A DNA stretch of 56,873 nt, taken from NCBI GenBank assembly GCA_031550725.1, contig JAVBOH010000012.1, positions 1 through 56,873 on the forward strand. Direction: 5' to 3'. Shown piece after piece: positions 1 through 7,771 of the stretch. Position numbers and translations under genes: made by a program. Source of the stretch: UBA946 sp031550725. GTDB lineage: Bacteria > Bacillota > Clostridia > Oscillospirales > Ruminococcaceae. The notes beneath the pieces are model-generated. The model had not been told where the DNA came from and ran no database searches. It worked only from the letters and a program-made list of their open reading frames with translations. The stretch's first letter is position 1; every line of letters starts with the position of its first letter.

Positions 1-836
1 ATCAGGTAGACGAAACGCACTGCATGGCCGATGGCGGTTTGCTGTTCGGCAAGCGGCTGGTGCGCCTGGCTGTAGGCTTTGTCCTTTACCATCCACGCTG
101 GGCCATAGGTGTGCCAGTAGGAGGTCTGGCCGCGCTTCTCGTATTCACTGTCGTAGAAGTGGGGCGGTTGTTTTCCGCGTTTTTCAACGAAGTAGTTCGC
201 CAGCGCCAGGTAACGTGGCTCTTCGGTGACTTCGTACAGGCGCATCAGCGCCAGCTCGATTTCCGGGTGGCCGGGGTAGCCGTGAATCTGCGTTTCCCCA
301 TTGCCGAACATCTGGTCGATATGGTCGGCGAGGCGGCACACCACCTCCAGCAGACGGCGTTTGCCAGTGGACTGGAAGAAGGCGACGCCGGCTTCAATCA
401 TATGTCCGGCGCAGTACAGCTCATGACATTCGGCAAGATTGCTCCAGCGTTCATCCGGGGCTTTGACGGTGAAGTAGGTGTTCAGATAGCCGTCTTCACA
501 TTGGGCGGCGGCAACCAGTTCAATCACCGCATCAGCGGTTTCCTCCAGCTCAGCGTCCGGCTTCTGGCACAGCGACCAGGCAACGGCTTCCAGCCATTTC
601 GCCACATCGCTATCCTGAAAAACCATGCCATAAAATTCACCCTCACACTTGCCATTCTTCAAATATTCAGCAGCAAGACGGAAATTCTCAATACAATGAC
701 TTTTTTCAGCGCCCTCAATTTCGTCCTTAAGTGCACGCTCCTGATATGGAATAACAACATCCTTAACGAGTTTCTGATAACGTCCCAAAAACTTGTCATT
801 CATCTTAAAATTATGCAAAACAGTGATATCTTTCAT
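1..836 (-). CDS. GH127 beta-L-arabinofuranosidase, partial, base composition chimeric
   Basis: The minus-strand frame starts at ATG 836-834, behind an AAGGAG site, and stays open for 278 codons to the window edge, so the C-terminus is missing. The protein matches the N-terminal part of the GH127 (DUF1680) alpha/alpha-barrel glycosidases: an FYGMVFQDSDVAKWLEA segment near residue 70, then QCEDGYLNTYF, ECHELYCAGHMIEA and GYPGHPEIELAL. Family members release L-arabinofuranose from plant glycans or glycoproteins. Codons 1 to about 74 are AT-rich like the rest of the window. From about base 610 down to base 1 the DNA is GC-rich with CTG, CGC and GCC codons typical of enterobacteria, yet the frame and the family alignment continue across the switch. 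An AraC regulator lies just upstream. The family call is firm; whether this gene exists as a physical unit is doubtful. Confidence 0.85.
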   Translation of the reverse strand, partial: MKDITVLHNFKMNDKFLGRYQKLVKDVVIPYQERALKDEIEGAEKSHCIENFRLAAEYLKNGKCEGEFYGMVFQDSDVAKWLEAVAWSLCQKPDAELEETADAVIELVAAAQCEDGYLNTYFTVKAPDERWSNLAECHELYCAGHMIEAGVAFFQSTGKRRLLEVVCRLADHIDQMFGNGETQIHGYPGHPEIELALMRLYEVTEEPRYLALANYFVEKRGKQPPHFYDSEYEKRGQTSYWHTYGPAWMVKDKAYSQAHQPLAEQQTAIGHAVRFVYL

Positions 837-941
837 AATAAAATCTCCTTAACGTTCAAATTTGTTATACTCATTATAAATCAAATAAGAACATTTTAAA
901 ATGTACAATACTCGCTAATCGATGTACTATATTCCGAATTT

Positions 942-1811
942 TTATATTTTCGGTATATAAGCCTTTCGGAATTCAGTAGGTGAAATCCCTTTTTCACGTT
1001 TGAAAATTTTACTGAAATGATAGGTATCATAAAACCCTGTTAAATCTGCTATTTCAGAGGTATTCATATCAGTTTCGCAAAGTAACGAAACAGCTTTTTT
1101 TATTCTTAACATGAGAGCGTATTCTTTGATTGTAACACCCATATGTTCCTTGAAAATAGTACCTATGTATTTGTATGAAAGTTCGACGGCGTTTTCGATG
1201 TCATGTGAAGAAAAATTTATGGTATAATTATTCTCAATATACTTAACAGCCATTTCAACCCTGCTGTCACCAGAAAAAAGCTTGTCAGACGGGTAAGCTG
1301 TTTCGCATAGAATATTCATCATTTCAATATTTGCTCTAAGCATATCCCCTGAATTATGCAGATTTACAAGATTATTCAGCATATAAGCTATTTTGTTATC
1401 AGGAGCAAGATGCAAAAGCTTTGGTACAGTTAAAACTTTATTGCCATCCTCACGAGAAAGATAAAGCCCGTCCCCGCTAGTCTGTATAACTTCATATGGT
1501 GAATAATTATCACACGGTTCATTGCAGTAAAAATGTGTGTAAAACCATGATGAACCTATATCAAAATTCTTAATGCCATAGTGACGAACATCACTTTTTA
1601 AGAAAAAAAGCGTGTATGGTGTTAGTTCATAGAGAATATCATCCTCATAAATTTCCATCTTGCCTTTTGTGAGATAAATCATAACATTGAAATCAGCAGT
1701 TCTGTCGCAATGCTTCATTGGTTTTAGTGAAACCTCATACCCAGCTTGTGTGACAACTGGCAAGCAATCACACCCTATTTTAATTAAATGCAAATTATCC
1801 GTAATTATCAC
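942..1811 (-). CDS. AraC family transcriptional regulator
   Basis: The 289-residue protein has an N-terminal cupin-like sensor half (about residues 20-150) and a C-terminal AraC double helix-turn-helix (about 185-285). The second helix-turn-helix shows the usual signature: ADLTGFYDTYHFSKIFKREK followed by GISPTEFRK. Such proteins usually activate nearby carbohydrate genes when sugar binds the cupin. It lies directly upstream of, and on the same strand as, the partial GH127 gene, so arabinoside or other plant-glycan control is likely but not shown. The start is GTG at 1811-1809. The AGGGG just before it leaves almost no spacing, so a downstream ATG is possible. Nothing is missing from the DNA-binding half. 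Confidence 0.9.
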   Translation of the reverse strand: MIITDNLHLIKIGCDCLPVVTQAGYEVSLKPMKHCDRTADFNVMIYLTKGKMEIYEDDILYELTPYTLFFLKSDVRHYGIKNFDIGSSWFYTHFYCNEPCDNYSPYEVIQTSGDGLYLSREDGNKVLTVPKLLHLAPDNKIAYMLNNLVNLHNSGDMLRANIEMMNILCETAYPSDKLFSGDSRVEMAVKYIENNYTINFSSHDIENAVELSYKYIGTIFKEHMGVTIKEYALMLRIKKAVSLLCETDMNTSEIADLTGFYDTYHFSKIFKREKGISPTEFRKAYIPKI

Positions 1812-1827
1812 CCCTGCTACATTATTT

Positions 1828-2082
1828 AATGTCTACTGAACAATTCAAAAACGCCGTAAAAGCTTGCTTTGGAGGTGTTTTTGAATTGTTATAGTGCAAT
1901 GCTATTGAGCATTTTATGCGAAAAGCTTTGCACTTACAAAATAATTTTCTGTGAAAATTATTTTGTAAGTGGACGTCAATCAAGAAGTAACACGAAAATA
2001 CGTTGTATTTTCGTGTATAAAATCAAGCTGTGCTTGATTTTATGAATAATTCCGTTAAAAACGGAATTATTCAGTACGCATT
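1828..2082. repeat. Stacked-hairpin element with terminal inverted repeats
   Basis: Six consecutive inverted repeats fill this non-coding stretch. Arms are 1839-1855/1874-1890, 1894-1903/1924-1933 (one mismatch), 1931-1949/1953-1971 (19 bp perfect, 3-nt loop), 1990-2001/2005-2016 (12 bp perfect, 3-nt loop), 2017-2028/2032-2043 (12 bp perfect, 3-nt loop) and 2044-2056/2060-2072 (13 bp perfect, 3-nt loop). The outer ends, 1828-1846 and 2064-2082, are inverted copies of each other at 16 of 19 positions around TACTGAA/TTCAGTA. CATTATTTA occurs at 1820-1828 and 2079-2087, close to the ends, and could be a target duplication. This could be a MITE-like non-autonomous element; no transposase is nearby. 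Confidence 0.7.
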
Positions 2083-2164
2083 ATTTATTATTATAATTAT
2101 ACAACATAAGTACCCTAACATACAATAACATAACAAAAAAATTATCCTCACACAGAGGCAAAAT

Positions 2165-2206
2165 AAACAAAAATCCCTCCGTTTGATCAGAACGGAGGGA
2201 TTTTAT
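2165..2206 (-). terminator. Rho-independent terminator of the flagellin gene
   Basis: A 14-bp stem (2170-2183 with 2191-2204) around a 7-nt loop, AT-rich at its base, is followed on the minus strand by a T-rich stretch. It lies about 50 bases past the flagellin stop codon. Confidence 0.85.
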
Positions 2207-2255
2207 TAACTAGCTAGCTTTAAGTTTTTTGGAAATTTTCTCGAGTAAGTTAAGC

Positions 2256-3218
2256 TTACTGAAGAAGGGAAAGAACGCCCTGTGGAAGCTGGTTTGCCTG
2301 AGCAAGCATGGACTGAGATGCCTGAGAAAGGATCTGATTCTTAGTAAAGTTCATCATTTCCTTAGCCATATCAGTATCACGAATACGTGATTCAGCAGCA
2401 GTTAAGTTCTCGGAAGTTACGTTCATGTTATCAATCTTGTGTTCTAGACGGTTCTGGATAGCACCGAATGTTGCACGAACAAGAGAAGTCTTGTTGATTG
2501 CGTAACCGATCTGGTCGATAGCTGCGTTAGCAGATGCCTGTGAAGTAAGGCTAATACTAGCAGTGTCAACCTTAAGACCCTTAGCAGAAACGTCCATATT
2601 AGCAGTAAGAGTACCAATACCGTTGCCGCCTGCAGTGTAAGTTGCATAATCAAATGTGAACTTAACAGCATCCTTAGATCTAGCACCAACCTGAAGAGTG
2701 ATAGTAGAGTTGTAAGTCAAAGTAGGGCCAGCAGCAGCATTAGTGTAAGCGTCAGATACAGAAACTGTACTTGCTGGTGTGATTTCATGAGCATTAGTAC
2801 CCTTGTCGTTAAGAGCCTGAACGCCGTTAAAGTCAGTATCAGCAATCTGATTAAGTTCGTCAGCAAGCTGGTCATATTCGAGCTGAATAGCAGCACGGTC
2901 AACTTCGTCATCGTAAGTGCCGTTAGCAGACTGAGTAGCTAGAGTCTTCATTCTCTGAAGAATGGAGTGAGTTTCAGTAAGAGCACCTTCAAAAGTCTGA
3001 ACCATTGAGATACCGTCTTCAGCGTTCTTGATAGCCTGATCGATACCACCGATTTGAGCTCTCATTTTCTCGGAAACTGCCAAACCTGCAGCGTTATCGC
3101 CAGCACGGTTGATCTGGTAACCAGAAGAAAGTTTTTCCAAAGACTTAGACAATTTGTTATTGTTGATACCCAAGTATCTATTAGCGTTAATCGCTGTCAT
3201 GTTATGCTGTACTACCAT
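2256..3218 (-). CDS. fliC: Flagellin
   Basis: This 320-residue filament subunit has a conserved N-terminal D0/D1 coiled-coil region (residues 1-140: INANRYLGINNNKLSKSLEK and later RINRAGDNAAGL-type sequence, here YQINRAGDNAAGLAVSEKMR). The conserved C-terminal D1/D0 (about 235-320) ends in QANQLPQGVLSLLQ. The middle variable domain is short (about 95 residues, Thr/Ala-rich). Export is by the flagellar type III apparatus through the termini, so there is no signal peptide. ATG 3218-3216 follows an excellent AGGAGG site that sits in a small hairpin. A SigD-type promoter lies about 190 bases upstream and a terminator follows. No other flagellar gene is in the window, so this is a stand-alone transcription unit. 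Confidence 0.97.
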   Translation of the reverse strand: MVVQHNMTAINANRYLGINNNKLSKSLEKLSSGYQINRAGDNAAGLAVSEKMRAQIGGIDQAIKNAEDGISMVQTFEGALTETHSILQRMKTLATQSANGTYDDEVDRAAIQLEYDQLADELNQIADTDFNGVQALNDKGTNAHEITPASTVSVSDAYTNAAAGPTLTYNSTITLQVGARSKDAVKFTFDYATYTAGGNGIGTLTANMDVSAKGLKVDTASISLTSQASANAAIDQIGYAINKTSLVRATFGAIQNRLEHKIDNMNVTSENLTAAESRIRDTDMAKEMMNFTKNQILSQASQSMLAQANQLPQGVLSLLQ

Positions 3219-3221
3219 AAT

Positions 3222-3236
3222 ATTACCTCCTGTAAT
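3222..3236 (-). promoter_or_regulatory. Ribosome site in a GGA-loop hairpin, possible CsrA site
   Basis: On the minus strand the sequence reads ATTAC-AGGAG-GTAAT: a 5-bp stem presenting AGGAG in the loop, and this AGGAG is the flagellin ribosome site. GGA in a hairpin loop that overlaps the ribosome site is the known architecture of CsrA sites, and CsrA represses hag translation in Bacillus subtilis. CsrA binding here is inferred from shape only. Confidence 0.45.
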
Positions 3237-3405
3237 TTACAAATCAAATCATTCGATTTGTATTATAATATAATAATTTTTTTGTGAACGGCATTAAACC
3301 TTATTGCGCAATTCAGTTTTAAACTCGTTCGTTTGAAGCCGTTCTCGAAAGGAGAACATTTCCATGGGAGAATTACCTCGTTTGGTGGTGTTCTCCTTGC
3401 TTCTG
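3237..3405 (-). promoter_or_regulatory. Structured 5' leader of flagellin mRNA
   Basis: About 170 untranslated bases lie between the promoter and the ribosome site. They hold three clear stems: 3349-3358 with 3389-3398 (10 bp, perfect, AAGGAGAACA), 3286-3292 with 3338-3344 (7 bp) and 3245-3250 with 3255-3260 (6 bp). The first stem carries another GGA (AAGGAGA) that could be an upstream binding site for an RNA regulator. No terminator-like U run follows any stem. Confidence 0.5.
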
Positions 3406-3411
3406 TCTTAT

Positions 3412-3438
3412 ATATCGGCACAAATTCGCCAGACTTTA
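3412..3438 (-). promoter_or_regulatory. SigD (sigma-28) promoter of flagellin
   Basis: On the minus strand TAAA (3438-3435), exactly 15 bases, then GCCGATAT (3419-3412) match the flagellar sigma factor consensus TAAA-N15-GCCGATAT. This places flagellin under late flagellar gene control. Confidence 0.9.
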
Positions 3439-3514
3439 GCCTTTTTTAAATATTTTTTTGCTAAATTATCGCTAAGAAATTGTTTATATTATACAAAACA
3501 CTATATGTTAGAAA

Positions 3515-5038
3515 TTATAAAGCAGCCAATTTAGCACATTTATCCTTAACAGCAGGATAAATCTCTGTATAAAGCTGATAGAATTTCTCATAGAGAGGGA
3601 TATTTGCATTAACAGGCTCCTGCACCTTGTCGGCTTTAATGATAACTTCACAAGCTGCAGCAACGCTGTCATAAACACCTGCGCCAACCAAAGCTAAGAT
3701 TGCAACACCCAAAGCAGGGCCCTCTTTTGATGCAACAGTTTTAACAGGGCAAGCATAAAGGTCAGCAAGCATCTGACGCCATAACGGTGATGAGCCGCCG
3801 CCGCCGCAAGCCATCATATCGGATACATTAATGCCCATGTCACGACATATTTCCATACAGTCACGAAGTGAGTATGCAACCCCCTCCATAACAGCACGGA
3901 GCATATCTTTTTTTGTATGCATAGCGGAAAGTCCGAAGAACATTCCTCTCGCATTGGGGTCAAGATGAGGAGTACGTTCGCCCATTAGATATGGCAAATA
4001 AAGAAGTCTGTTTGCACCAATTGGAACAGTTTCAGCCTGCTTATCCATGAGATAGTATTCATCAACACCCATAAGCTTAGCGGTATCCATTTCAGCATGA
4101 CAGAAATTATCTCTGAACCATTTCAAAGATAACCCTGCACCCTGTGTAACGCCCATAACGTGCCAAGCATTTGGAACTGCACAGCAGAATGTATGTACAC
4201 GACCCTTAGGGTCAATGGAAATTTCAGAGGTATGTGCAAAAACAACGCCGGATGTACCAATAGTGGTAAAAGCCTTACCATCCACAACAACGCCAGTACC
4301 AACAGCAGCAGCGGCATTATCGCCAGCACCGCCGACAACCAAAGTACCCTCTTTAAGTCCTGTTAAATCAGCAATTTCCTTAGTTATATAGCCAGTAATT
4401 TCAGGAGATTCATAAACATCAGCAAGCATAGCCTTGTCAATGCCTAATTTCTCTAAAACTTCATCAGACCAGCAGCGGTTTGGAACATCCAAAAGCTGCA
4501 TACCAGATGCGTCAGAAACCTCTGTTGCATAAACACCAGTCAGCATAAAACGAACATAGTCCTTTGGCAAAAGGATATGACGGCATTTTGCATAGTTTTC
4601 AGGTTCGTTGTTCTTTACCCACATAATTTTTGATGCAGTAAAGCCAGTCAAAGCAGGGTTAGCAGTGATTTCAATTAAACGCTTAGCTCCAACTTTTTCA
4701 GTGATTTCCTCACATTCCCTAGCAGTACGCTGGTCGCACCATATAATAGAACGGCGGATGACATCATTATTTTCATCAAGCATAACTAAGCCATGCATTT
4801 GTCCTGAAAGACCAATGCCTACGATATCAGCATTATTAACTTCACTATTAGCGATAACAGTTTTTATTGTGGAAATACTAGCGTTATACCAGTCAATCGG
4901 CTCCTGCTCAGCATAGCCATTCTGTGGCTGATACATAGGATATTCCACTGTTGCGGAAGTTATAACATTACCCTTTTCATCAAACAAAACGGTTTTAGTA
5001 CCGCTTGTACCAAGGTCAACACCTATTACATATCTCAT
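3515..5038 (-). CDS. xylB: Xylulokinase
   Basis: The 507-residue FGGY-family kinase phosphorylates D-xylulose to D-xylulose 5-phosphate with ATP in the cytosol, feeding the pentose phosphate pathway. The phosphate-binding DLGTSGTKTVLFD lies at residues 8-20, the substrate-binding SGQMHGLVMLD at 78-88, and the catalytic Asp in GGAGDNAAAAVG at about residue 240. The C-terminal ATPase lobe has ACGGGGSSPLWRQM. Length is normal for XylB. The MHG motif separates XylB from glycerol and gluconate kinases. It has a good ribosome site (GAAAGGT) and lies 6 bases after a TmrB-like gene, itself after xylA, all on the minus strand. Confidence 0.95.
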   Translation of the reverse strand: MRYVIGVDLGTSGTKTVLFDEKGNVITSATVEYPMYQPQNGYAEQEPIDWYNASISTIKTVIANSEVNNADIVGIGLSGQMHGLVMLDENNDVIRRSIIWCDQRTARECEEITEKVGAKRLIEITANPALTGFTASKIMWVKNNEPENYAKCRHILLPKDYVRFMLTGVYATEVSDASGMQLLDVPNRCWSDEVLEKLGIDKAMLADVYESPEITGYITKEIADLTGLKEGTLVVGGAGDNAAAAVGTGVVVDGKAFTTIGTSGVVFAHTSEISIDPKGRVHTFCCAVPNAWHVMGVTQGAGLSLKWFRDNFCHAEMDTAKLMGVDEYYLMDKQAETVPIGANRLLYLPYLMGERTPHLDPNARGMFFGLSAMHTKKDMLRAVMEGVAYSLRDCMEICRDMGINVSDMMACGGGGSSPLWRQMLADLYACPVKTVASKEGPALGVAILALVGAGVYDSVAAACEVIIKADKVQEPVNANIPLYEKFYQLYTEIYPAVKDKCAKLAAL

Positions 5039-5044
5039 TATATT

Positions 5045-5563
5045 TCATACCTTTCGAACATTATCAATTATAATTTTTGCTATATCATTAATATTTTTGT
5101 TTTGAGTATCAAATTTAATTCCATCAATATCATTCTCAAACGCATATAAACATTTATCAATTTGCTGTTCTGCCCATGAATTATCAAGTTCACCTCTGTT
5201 TTTCAACCGACCGATAATAATTTCCTTTGGAGCAGTTAAAATATAATGATATACAATTATATCATTAATTAATAAACGTCCGATTATTTGATTATAATAA
5301 TCGAGATTTATAATTGTCATGGGGATAATAATATGTCCGTCGAAATTTTGATACATATGCTTTATAATATTGTAATTCATTTCACGCCAGATTGGGATAT
5401 ACTGAAAATCACCATTACGTTTCATTTCATTAGGGAAGTTGTCCCATAAAAAATATCCGACTTGTTCAGGGTCATAAATATGTGAATGTGGAATAAGATT
5501 ATGTAATGCATTAGCAGTTTCAGTTTTTCCAACACCAAATGCACCGTTTATCCATATAATCAT
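5045..5563 (-). CDS. TmrB-like P-loop ATP-binding protein
   Basis: The protein has a Walker A loop at its N-terminus (IIWINGAFGVGKTETA), then YDPEQVGYFLWD, IPMTIINLDYYNQIIGRL and a NSWAEQQIDKC segment. This pattern closely follows TmrB of Bacillus subtilis, an ATP-binding protein giving tunicamycin resistance, probably by binding the drug. I chose ATG 5563-5561, preceded by GAGGTG at a suitable distance; an upstream in-frame GTG at 5575 overlaps that ribosome site and is unlikely. It sits between xylA and xylB in the same orientation, so it is probably co-transcribed, although no metabolic link to xylose is evident. Many small P-loop kinases look similar; TmrB-like is the best call, with unknown substrate. 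Confidence 0.75.
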   Translation of the reverse strand: MIIWINGAFGVGKTETANALHNLIPHSHIYDPEQVGYFLWDNFPNEMKRNGDFQYIPIWREMNYNIIKHMYQNFDGHIIIPMTIINLDYYNQIIGRLLINDIIVYHYILTAPKEIIIGRLKNRGELDNSWAEQQIDKCLYAFENDIDGIKFDTQNKNINDIAKIIIDNVRKV

Positions 5564-5602
5564 ATATAAATTCACCTCAAATATTGAATACTGTTAATGT
5601 AG

Positions 5603-5816
5603 TATCTTGTAAACATTAAATCTTCACCTTTTTATTGTAGGGACACCATACATGGTGTCCGCTAATTATTATGCATTTTGCGGACACGATATATCGTGTC
5701 CCTACAAAAACCACACATACAAATGTGAAGTTTTGTATTTTTACAAGATAGTAGGGGCGAACTATGTTCGCCCGCAACTTATCAATATGCCACGGGCGAA
5801 CGCAGTTCGCCCCTAC
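5603..5816. repeat. Two REP-like palindrome pairs (compound inverted element)
   Basis: Four GTAG-headed hairpins occur as two head-to-head pairs. Pair one is 5637-5661 (GTAG then a near-perfect GGACAC...GTGTCC palindrome) with the inverted copy 5681-5705. Pair two is 5751-5774 (GTAG then GGGCGAAC...GTTCGCCC) with the inverted copy 5793-5816. Pair one lies inside a longer inverted repeat, TATCTTGTAAA at 5603-5613 and its complement at 5740-5750, with CTTCAC/GTGAAG (5622-5627/5725-5730) nested inside. The stretch lies between xylA and the TmrB-like gene, within the presumed operon. The same palindrome types recur at 15696, 33083, 34570, 34804 and 47117. Confidence 0.85.
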
Positions 5817-5840
5817 GTTTTATGTGTATTATAATTTCAA

Positions 5841-7163
5841 TTACATATTAAACATAATATTATTAACAATAGCCTCAAGCTGTTCTTGGCGACCACTCTT
5901 TAGAGAGTCAGTAACCTCACCCTTTTCAAGTGCATATTTCTCAAGGTCAGCAAGAGTAACCTTGCCAGCAACGATATCAGCACCGATACCAGTAGTCCAT
6001 GAGGAATATCTGTCATCAACGAACTTGTCTAGTCTGCCATCCTCAATCAGCTTGTATGCAATACGAAGTGCCTGTGCAAACGTATCCATACCAGCGATAT
6101 AGCTGTGGAAAATATCAACAGCTTCGAATGAGCCACGTCTAGCCTTAGAGTCAAAGTTAAGACCACCGTTAGTAAATCCACCAGCCTTTAGTACTTCATA
6201 CATACAGAATACAGCATCATAAATGTTAGTAGGGAACTGGTCAGTATCCCAGCCAAGAAGCATATCGCCCTGATTAGCATCGATTGAACCGAATACACCA
6301 TTTTCTCTAGCAATACGAAGCTCATGCTGGAAAGTATGCTGTGCAAGTGTAGCATGGTTAGCTTCGATATTCATTTTGAAATCCTTGTCAAGACCATATT
6401 TTCTAAGGAAACCGATAACAGTAGCAGTATCAAAATCATACTGGTGCTTTGTTGGCTCCTTTGGCTTTGGTTCTATGTAGAAATCGCCTGTAAATCCGAT
6501 TGAACGAGCATAATCAACAGTCATGTGCATCAAACGAGCCATGTTGTCCTGTTCAAGACCCACGTTAGTGTTAAGAAGTGTTTCGTAACCCTCACGTCCG
6601 CCCCAGAAAACATAACCATTACCGCCTAAGCGAACAGTTGCTTCAACAGCTTTCTTGATTGTAGCAGCAGCATAAGCGAAAACATCAGCAGATGGAGATG
6701 TACCAGCACCATGCATATAACGTGGATGACCGAAACAGTTGGAAGTACCCCAAAGAAGCTTCTTGCCAGTTTCAGCCTGTTTTTTCTCTAGGTAAGCAAC
6801 AACTTCGTCCATCTTAGCGTTAGTTTCGCCTAAAGTACCATAATCAGGAGATAAATCTCTGTCATGGAAACAGTAGTAATCAATTGAAAGCTTTTCCATC
6901 AATTCGAATGCAGCGTCAACCTTAGCTTTTGAACGAGCAGCACTGTCATCCTCGCCCCAAGTCTTATCAGCAGTACCAACACCGAACATATCAGTGCCGT
7001 CGCCGCCCATAGTGTGCCACCATGAAAGTGCAAACTTAAGCTGCTCCTTCATAGTTTTTCCACCGATAACCTCATCAGGATTATAATATTTGAATGCTAG
7101 TGGATTAGTACTTGCTTTACCCTCATATTTGATTTTTTCAATACCTTTAAAAAATTCGCTCAT
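5841..7163 (-). CDS. xylA: Xylose isomerase
   Basis: This 440-residue enzyme interconverts D-xylose and D-xylulose, the first step of bacterial xylose use. The catalytic His and its partner Asp are in YYCFHDRDLSPD (His about 100, Asp about 103). Metal ligands are in FYIEPKPKEPTKHQYDFD, KMNIEANHATLA and SIDANQGDMLLGWDTDQFP. Length and sequence fit the long (class II) type found in clostridia. I start at ATG 7163-7161, seven codons inside a longer TTG-started frame, because AAAGGATG is placed correctly for it and because family members start with SEFF-type sequence. It is the first gene of the xylA / TmrB-like / xylB unit and has its own promoter at 7221-7249. Confidence 0.96.
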   Translation of the reverse strand: MSEFFKGIEKIKYEGKASTNPLAFKYYNPDEVIGGKTMKEQLKFALSWWHTMGGDGTDMFGVGTADKTWGEDDSAARSKAKVDAAFELMEKLSIDYYCFHDRDLSPDYGTLGETNAKMDEVVAYLEKKQAETGKKLLWGTSNCFGHPRYMHGAGTSPSADVFAYAAATIKKAVEATVRLGGNGYVFWGGREGYETLLNTNVGLEQDNMARLMHMTVDYARSIGFTGDFYIEPKPKEPTKHQYDFDTATVIGFLRKYGLDKDFKMNIEANHATLAQHTFQHELRIARENGVFGSIDANQGDMLLGWDTDQFPTNIYDAVFCMYEVLKAGGFTNGGLNFDSKARRGSFEAVDIFHSYIAGMDTFAQALRIAYKLIEDGRLDKFVDDRYSSWTTGIGADIVAGKVTLADLEKYALEKGEVTDSLKSGRQEQLEAIVNNIMFNM

Positions 7164-7220
7164 TTTAAATAACCATCCTTTCAAAAATCGTCCATTCCGA
7201 ACAATTAAACTATTAACTAT

Positions 7221-7249
7221 ATTTTACATTGTAATCGATTTACTGTCAA
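7221..7249 (-). promoter_or_regulatory. xylA promoter with dyad in the spacer
   Basis: On the minus strand TTGACA (7249-7244), 17 bases and TAAAAT (7226-7221) form a SigA promoter. The spacer contains GTAAATCGATTAC, an imperfect palindrome with a central CG as in LacI-family operators. A repressor at this point would block the polymerase. Which regulator binds is not visible. Confidence 0.7.
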
Positions 7250-7295
7250 GAGGTTTTGTAAAAATTATATAAAAATTTTGAAAGGAAAGCTAATT

Positions 7296-7547
7296 TTATT
7301 CATTAAACACTATGTAAATATTTTCGGCATTGCGTTGTGCTGATTTTATGTTGATAATTTCATTTAAAGCAAACCTGCGGATAGTATCGAAATTTTCCTT
7401 GTAATTCTGCTTGTCCGATGCTAATTCAATTATTTTTTCAAGACAGCCTATTACATGTGAAAGCTGATGGTTTTCCATAAAATACATTTTTTTATACATA
7501 CCCTCTTCGGTCTCAATAATATTTTCTTTTTCCTGCATTTCTATCAT
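7296..7547 (-). CDS. Hypothetical small protein, 83 residues
   Basis: I do not recognise a family. The ATG at 7547 follows AAAGGAG, and the frame is open to 7296. The protein is acidic and probably all alpha-helical, with no membrane segment, signal peptide or cysteine motif. It starts with Glu/Gln/Lys-rich sequence, then has HQLSHVIGCLEKIIELASDK and ends IYIVFNE. It is divergent from the XRE regulator at 7772 and shares its dyad-rich upstream region, so the two may be co-regulated. Confidence 0.6.
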   Translation of the reverse strand: MIEMQEKENIIETEEGMYKKMYFMENHQLSHVIGCLEKIIELASDKQNYKENFDTIRRFALNEIINIKSAQRNAENIYIVFNE

Positions 7548-7631
7548 AATAATGTACTCCTTTTATTTTATATATTATACTGATATACTATAACATATAA
7601 AAGGTGTCGAAAATTGTCGAAAATAGTATTA

Positions 7632-7753
7632 AAAGTGTAATGATATTATACTTTAGTGAATTAAATAGTGTTCCCAACTTTTTGTAAGTATGCTTTAATT
7701 ATAAATAAGTATAATGTTGTTACACTTTGATGTAATTGCATTATACTTCAATA
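7632..7753. promoter_or_regulatory. Repeated dyads between divergent genes, likely XRE operators
   Basis: AAAGTGTAAT at 7632-7641 faces ATTATACTTT at 7645-7654 (9 of 10 pair). AAGTATAAT at 7707-7715 faces TTACACTT at 7720-7727. A further ATTATACTT-type half site lies at about 7739-7747. The shared half site AAGTRTAAT, repeated upstream of a helix-turn-helix gene, suggests autoregulation of that gene and perhaps of the divergent gene at 7296-7547. Confidence 0.5.
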
Positions 7754-7771
7754 TGAAAAGGAAGTGGATGT

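Noticed and set aside
24..899. Long plus-strand open frame of 291 codons
   Set aside because: It is antisense to the GH127 gene, whose minus-strand frame has clear family homology and a ribosome site; the GC-rich codons keep both strands open.
1828..2082. CRISPR array
   Set aside because: The repeats differ in sequence from one another and are hairpins with 3-base loops; there are no constant repeats with unique spacers and no cas genes.
5841..7184. xylA start at 7184
   Set aside because: That start would be TTG within the ribosome site region; ATG 7163 has correct spacing and family alignment.
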